DNA of 64,000 nucleotides, taken from contig NZ_CP019947.1 of assembly GCF_002025205.1 (NCBI RefSeq), positions 1,371,501-1,435,500 of the forward strand. The letters run 5' to 3'. The notes below the pieces were generated by a model, which ran no database searches, had not been told where the DNA came from, and saw nothing but the letters and a program-made list of their open reading frames with translations. A program made the translations under genes and the position numbers. Numbering within the stretch: the stretch's first letter is position 1; every line of letters starts with the position of its first letter. Below are positions 59,064 through 64,000 of this stretch, piece by piece. This DNA is from Pseudomonas sp. CC6-YY-74 (lineage in GTDB: Bacteria; Pseudomonadota; Gammaproteobacteria; Pseudomonadales; Pseudomonadaceae).

Positions 59064-59879
59064 GTGAATGCGCCTGTGAAACTAGTCGAAGCGGCTGCCG
59101 TGCTGGATGCGCCGTTCTATCAACCGCTGGGCAACGAGCAGGTGTTGTTCGAGCAGGCCTGGCAGCACGGCATGCCGGTGCTGATCAAGGGCCCGACCGG
59201 TTGCGGCAAGACCCGTTTCGTTCAGTACATGGCGCACCGTTTGCGCTTGCCGTTGTACACCGTGGCCTGTCATGACGACCTGAGTGCCGCCGACCTGGTC
59301 GGTCGCCACCTGATCGGCGCCCAGGGCACCTGGTGGCAGGATGGTCCCTTGACCCGTGCGGTGCGCGAGGGCGGCATCTGCTACCTCGACGAGGTGGTCG
59401 AGGCACGCCAGGACACCGCCGTGGTGCTGCACCCGCTGGCCGATGACCGCCGCGAGCTGTACCTCGAACGCACCGGCGAGGTGTTGCGCGCACCGCCGGG
59501 TTTCATGCTGGTGGTGTCCTACAACCCCGGTTACCAGAACCTGCTCAAGGGCATGAAACCCAGCACCCGCCAGCGCTTCGTCGCCTTGCGCTTCGGTTAT
59601 CCGCCGGTGGCCGAGGAAGAACGCATCGTCGCCAACGAGGCGCGGGTCGGTGCCGATCTGGCCGCCCAGGTGGTCAAGCTCGGGCAGGCTCTGCGCCGAC
59701 TGGAGCAGCATGACCTGGAGGAAGTCGCCTCGACGCGCCTGCTGATCTTCACCGCCCGCATGATCGGCTCCGGCATGAGCCCGCGGGATGCCTGTCTGGC
59801 CTGCCTGGCCGAGCCGCTATCGGACGATCCGCAGACCGTCGCCGCGCTGATGGACGTGGTCGATGTCCACTTCGCTTGA
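59064..59879 (+). CDS. nirQ: NirQ/NorQ AAA+ ATPase
   Basis: A MoxR-type AAA+ ATPase of about 271 residues for activation of nitric oxide reductase (with NorD). Walker A is GPTGCGKTRF, Walker B ICYLDEVVEAR, and VVSYNPGY and KPSTRQRF are shared with the NorQ at 23107. I chose GTG 59064, with GAGG 9 bases upstream; GTG 59049 is also possible. The stop overlaps norE. Confidence 0.93.
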   Translation: MNAPVKLVEAAAVLDAPFYQPLGNEQVLFEQAWQHGMPVLIKGPTGCGKTRFVQYMAHRLRLPLYTVACHDDLSAADLVGRHLIGAQGTWWQDGPLTRAVREGGICYLDEVVEARQDTAVVLHPLADDRRELYLERTGEVLRAPPGFMLVVSYNPGYQNLLKGMKPSTRQRFVALRFGYPPVAEEERIVANEARVGADLAAQVVKLGQALRRLEQHDLEEVASTRLLIFTARMIGSGMSPRDACLACLAEPLSDDPQTVAALMDVVDVHFA

Positions 59880-60450
59880 AACCCTTGCCAGCCCGGTCCG
59901 GCGTCTGCCGGGCGACCTGGCGATGTGGTTCTTCATCCTCGCCGAGCTGACGGTCTTCGCCCTGCTGATTCTCACCTTCGCAGTGGCCCAGGCATTGCAG
60001 CCGCAGCTGTTCCACGACAGTCGCCAGTTGCTCGACAGCTCCACCGGTCTGGCGTTGACCCTGAGCCTGCTCACCTCCGGGCTGTTCGCCGCGTTGGCTC
60101 AGGAGCAGGTGCGCCAGGCGCGAGCGCAGCGCGCTGCATGGTTGCTGCTCGCGGCGCTGCTGTCGGCCAGTGTCTATGTGCTGTTGAAGCTCGGCGAGTA
60201 CAGCCATCTAGCTGGCGCGGGGCTGGGCATGGAGCACAACACCTTCTTCACCCTGTACTGGATTCTCACCGGTTTTCATTTCGTCCATGTGCTGCTGGGC
60301 TTGGTGATCCTCGGCTGGCTGGCCGAGCGCTGCCGGCGCCGCGCCTATGGCCCGGGCAATTGCAGCGTGATGGAGTCCGGCGTGTTGTATTGGCACATGG
60401 TCGATCTGATCTGGGTGCTGTTGTTTCCGCTGGTTTATATCTTGAACTGA
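59863..60450 (+). CDS. norE: NorE (NirO), oxidase subunit III-like
   Basis: A 195-residue, five-helix protein like cytochrome oxidase subunit III (GDLAMWFFILAELTVFA; NTFFTLYWILTGFHFVHVLLG; YWHMVDLIWVLLFPLVY). P. stutzeri calls it NirO. It supports full nitric oxide reductase activity; the mechanism is not clear. It overlaps nirQ by 17 bases. Confidence 0.93.
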   Translation: MSTSLETLASPVRRLPGDLAMWFFILAELTVFALLILTFAVAQALQPQLFHDSRQLLDSSTGLALTLSLLTSGLFAALAQEQVRQARAQRAAWLLLAALLSASVYVLLKLGEYSHLAGAGLGMEHNTFFTLYWILTGFHFVHVLLGLVILGWLAERCRRRAYGPGNCSVMESGVLYWHMVDLIWVLLFPLVYILN

Positions 60451-60477
60451 GCAGCGCGCTGCATCGACGAGGTCGCC

Positions 60478-60732
60478 ATGTCTACTTCAAACACCCTGAT
60501 TCTCTGCTGGCTGGGGCTGGCCGCGCTGTCCGTGACCAGCGTGCAGTTGGGCAATGCCGGTGCGACCCTGCTAATGACCGGTTCTGTGTTGCTCGTGGCC
60601 TTGGGCAAGGCCTGGCTGATCGCCGATGGCTTCATGGAGTTGCGTCACGCCCCGCGTATGTGGCGCTGGCTGCTGCTGAGTTGGCCGGTGGTGCTGGCGG
60701 CTGGGGTATTGCTGGCGCTGCTGTTCTCGTAG
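60478..60732 (+). CDS. norF: NorF (NirP), small membrane protein
   Basis: An 84-residue, three-helix protein resembling oxidase subunit IV (LGKAWLIADGFMELRHAP). It normally follows norE. GAGG is 6 bases before ATG 60478. Confidence 0.9.
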   Translation: MSTSNTLILCWLGLAALSVTSVQLGNAGATLLMTGSVLLVALGKAWLIADGFMELRHAPRMWRWLLLSWPVVLAAGVLLALLFS

Positions 60733-60796
60733 CCCTTCTCCGGGCTACCTCGAGCATCCCTACAATGCACGCTGCATAGACGCGGCGATCAGGCTG

Positions 60797-60863
60797 CGTA
60801 GGGCGGGTGCAACCCGCCAGGGTAGGGGGCATGCAAGGCGCGGCGGGTTGCGCCCGCCCTATG
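60797..60863. repeat. Palindrome GTAGGGCGGGTGCAACCCGCC family
   Basis: CGTAGGGCGGGTGCAACCCGCC faces GGCGGGTTGCGCCCGCCCTA across a short middle. It resembles the palindromes at 1652-1700 and 2945-3013. The rest of the gap to norC contains only the FNR box. Confidence 0.6.
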
Positions 60864-60982
60864 TCTGCGCCCAACCATCGTTTGGCAAGCCTTTGTCGTC
60901 GGGCCTTATCTGTCTGCGTCCTCTTCGCTGTTTCCCGCCCTCTGGCCATACCCGAGTGAAACCATCGGGCTTTCGAGCTTTC

Positions 60983-60996
60983 TTGATTGCGATCAA
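60983..60996 (+). promoter_or_regulatory. Consensus Anr/Dnr box before norC
   Basis: TTGATTGCGATCAA matches the FNR consensus fully. The start site would be near 61031, 23 bases before norC, which is tight but workable. Confidence 0.85.
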
Positions 60997-61053
60997 GCAG
61001 GTTTCGTTAGCAGGCTTTCTAGAATGGAGAGGCCAAGTAAAGAGGAAGCGACC

Positions 61054-61494
61054 ATGTCAGAGACCTTCACCAAGAGCATGGCCAGGAATATTTACTTTGG
61101 GGGGAGCGTGTTCTTCTTCCTGGTGTTCCTGGCTTTGACTTATCACACCGAGCAGACCTTTCCGGAGCGTAGTAACGCCTCGGAGTTAAACGAGTCGGTT
61201 ATTCGCGGCAAAGCGGTCTGGGAGAACAACAACTGCATCGGCTGCCACAGTCTGCTGGGCGAGGGCGCCTACTTCGCGCCGGAGCTGGGCAATGTGTTTG
61301 ATCGCCGGGGCGGCGATGCTGCATTCACGCCGTTCCTGCATGCCTGGATGAAGGCGCAGCCCCTGGGCATTCCAGGGCGCAGAGCAATGCCGCAATTCAA
61401 TTTGAGCGAGCGGGAAGTGGACGATATGGCGGAGTTCCTCAAGTGGACTTCGAAGATCGATACCAACAACTGGCCGCCAAACAAGGAGGGCTGA
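61054..61494 (+). CDS. norC: Nitric oxide reductase cytochrome c subunit NorC
   Basis: A 146-residue membrane-anchored cytochrome with one N-terminal helix, CIGCH, LLGEGAYFAPEL and Met in RRAMPQFN. It passes electrons to NorB. GAGGAAG precedes ATG 61054. This is the standard monoheme type, in contrast to the copy at 25351. Confidence 0.96.
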   Translation: MSETFTKSMARNIYFGGSVFFFLVFLALTYHTEQTFPERSNASELNESVIRGKAVWENNNCIGCHSLLGEGAYFAPELGNVFDRRGGDAAFTPFLHAWMKAQPLGIPGRRAMPQFNLSEREVDDMAEFLKWTSKIDTNNWPPNKEG

Positions 61495-61497
61495 TAG

Positions 61498-62927
<1,430 letters not shown>

Positions 62928-62949
62928 GGCGTGAGCGCTAAATAAATCT

Positions 62950-62978
62950 CGGCCCGGCTGGTACAGCGGGCCGTTTTT
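62950..62978 (+). terminator. Rho-independent terminator after norB
   Basis: CGGCCCG and CGGGCCG flank a 10-base loop, followed by TTTTT (62974-62978). It lies 23 bases after the norB stop and before norD, so norD may receive only part of the norCB transcript. Confidence 0.8.
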
Positions 62979-63029
62979 GCATTTGGCTCCGGGCCTCTGG
63001 CGCGGAGCACAGCTAGCAAGGTGAAGCAG

Positions 63030-64000
63030 ATGGCTTTTACCGTCGAACTGGAAGAGTGGGTGGGTAGTGTCTGGCACCGCTTCATCACCCGGCGTGCCAG
63101 CCCTGATTTTCCCGAGGCGCGGGTCGAACTGGCCAGTATGCAGCGGCCCCTGGCGCTGTTGTTTCGCGCCATGGGCGGCGCCAGTGGCGTCGGCGTAGCA
63201 GCCGCCAGCGCGCGCGACCTGCTGCTGCGGCGCAACCTGCTGCAACAGGTGGCCGGCACCTGCAAGCAAATGCCGGTGGCCTGGTGCGATGCCAGCAACC
63301 TGCGCCTGCCGTCGAGCCTGGCGGTGTACCCCGAGGTTGCGCTGAATCAGGACCTGTATCGCTGGCTGGCGCTGCTGGCCGCGCAAGCGGGCGACATGCG
63401 CCACTGGGCGCGCGATAACCAGCGTTGGACCCGGCAGTTGTTGCAGAGCTACCCGGCCCTGCGCCCGCGCTACCGGCGGCTGGTCGAGGCCCATCTGCAA
63501 TTGCGCCCGGATCCCACGCAGCTGGGCAAGGACGAGGCGGCGCTGGAGATGGCGTTGTGTCAGGCGTTGCGCGAACCGGGCAGCGTCGAGCATTTTCCGC
63601 GTAGCGAGCTGGCCCCCTGGCCGTTGCCGCTGTGGCTGTACCCGGCGGAAAACCTTGGCGAACCCCAGGCCTGTGAACTGGGCGAGGAAAGCGAGGGCAA
63701 CCTGCTGGCCCCCAAGGACGAGCAGAAGGTCGGACCCAAGCGCGCCAAGCGGGTCGAGGAGAGCACCAGCAAGGGTGGCCTGCTGATCTTTCGCCTGGAA
63801 AACCTGTTCAGCTGGTCCGAGCATGTCGAGTTGGATCGCTGCACCGACGACAGCGAAGACCTGGACGCCGCGCGGGTCGCCGAGGATCTCGACGAACTGG
63901 CCCTGTCCAAGCAACGCCTGCGCAAGGGCGGCGGACTCAAGTTGCACCTCGATCTGCCGCCGGCGGATGTCGACGACATCCCGCTGGGAGAGGGCATCAA
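63030..64000 (+). CDS. norD: NorD, 5' part
   Basis: From ATG 63030 (AAGG 8 bases upstream) the frame stays open to the window end for 323 codons, starting MAFTVELEEWVGSVWHRFIT. It matches the N-terminal half of the standard NorD that follows norB in Pseudomonas; the VWA domain would lie beyond the edge. Its helper role is shared with NirQ. Confidence 0.92.
   Translation, partial: MAFTVELEEWVGSVWHRFITRRASPDFPEARVELASMQRPLALLFRAMGGASGVGVAAASARDLLLRRNLLQQVAGTCKQMPVAWCDASNLRLPSSLAVYPEVALNQDLYRWLALLAAQAGDMRHWARDNQRWTRQLLQSYPALRPRYRRLVEAHLQLRPDPTQLGKDEAALEMALCQALREPGSVEHFPRSELAPWPLPLWLYPAENLGEPQACELGEESEGNLLAPKDEQKVGPKRAKRVEESTSKGGLLIFRLENLFSWSEHVELDRCTDDSEDLDAARVAEDLDELALSKQRLRKGGGLKLHLDLPPADVDDIPLGEGI

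Overview
The window looks like a chromosomal segment of a denitrifying gammaproteobacterium of the Pseudomonas lineage, closest in gene content to the Pseudomonas stutzeri type. The reasons are the nosR-Z-D-F-Y-L-tatE order, the presence of nirT, nirB and the NirO/NirP (NorE/NorF) pair beside nirS, a narI-PpiC-moaA tail, GC-rich Pseudomonas-like codon use, and FNR-type (Anr/Dnr) boxes ahead of the anaerobic operons. No rRNA, tRNA or CRISPR was recognised.

Layout. 1-2.8 kb: end of the nar operon (narI, PpiC-type foldase, moaA). 3.2-8.5 kb: mixed genes (small membrane protein, BglX, methyltransferase-like membrane protein, HD-GYP phosphodiesterase). 6.8-15.4 kb: an AT-richer accessory zone with complete IS30 and IS630 elements, a damaged IS3 element, scraps of IS5, IS1182 and IS66, and a relic that looks like integron cassettes with attC-like sites. 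15.4-20.9 kb: anaerobic growth genes (class III ribonucleotide reductase with the glycyl-radical tail on its own small ORF, NrdG, HemN). 21.1-26.3 kb, minus strand: a second, divergent nitric oxide reductase cluster (36-codon membrane ORF, diheme NorC, NorB, NorQ, NorD). 26.9-39.1 kb: acyl-CoA dehydrogenase, complete nos operon, NnrS and a short-chain dehydrogenase. 39.2-47.2 kb: an island bounded on one side by a Tn3 transposase scrap, with nhaR-like regulator, HPF-like, DUF6671-like, pyrC, ilvD, tsaC/sua5, a murF tail and the bicarbonate transporter pair sbtA-sbtB. 47.4-58.9 kb, minus strand: nirS-T-B-C-F-D-L-G-H-J-E-N and a separate nirM. 59-64 kb: nirQ-norE-norF, norC-norB and the start of norD.

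Together the genes give nitrite to dinitrogen: NirS with its electron carriers and heme d1 pathway makes NO, two NorBC enzymes each with their own NorQ/NorD helpers reduce NO to N2O, and NosZ with its maturation genes reduces N2O to N2. MoaA (molybdopterin), HemN (heme without oxygen) and NrdD/NrdG (dNTPs without oxygen) support the same anaerobic life. Near-consensus FNR boxes lie before nrdD, nosR, nirM, nirS and norC, with weaker ones before hemN, nnrS and in the gap upstream of the second nor cluster.

Three otherwise well-kept reading frames (norB, pyrC, a small membrane protein) are broken by what look like single-base losses in G/C runs, so sequencing error must be weighed against real mutation there.
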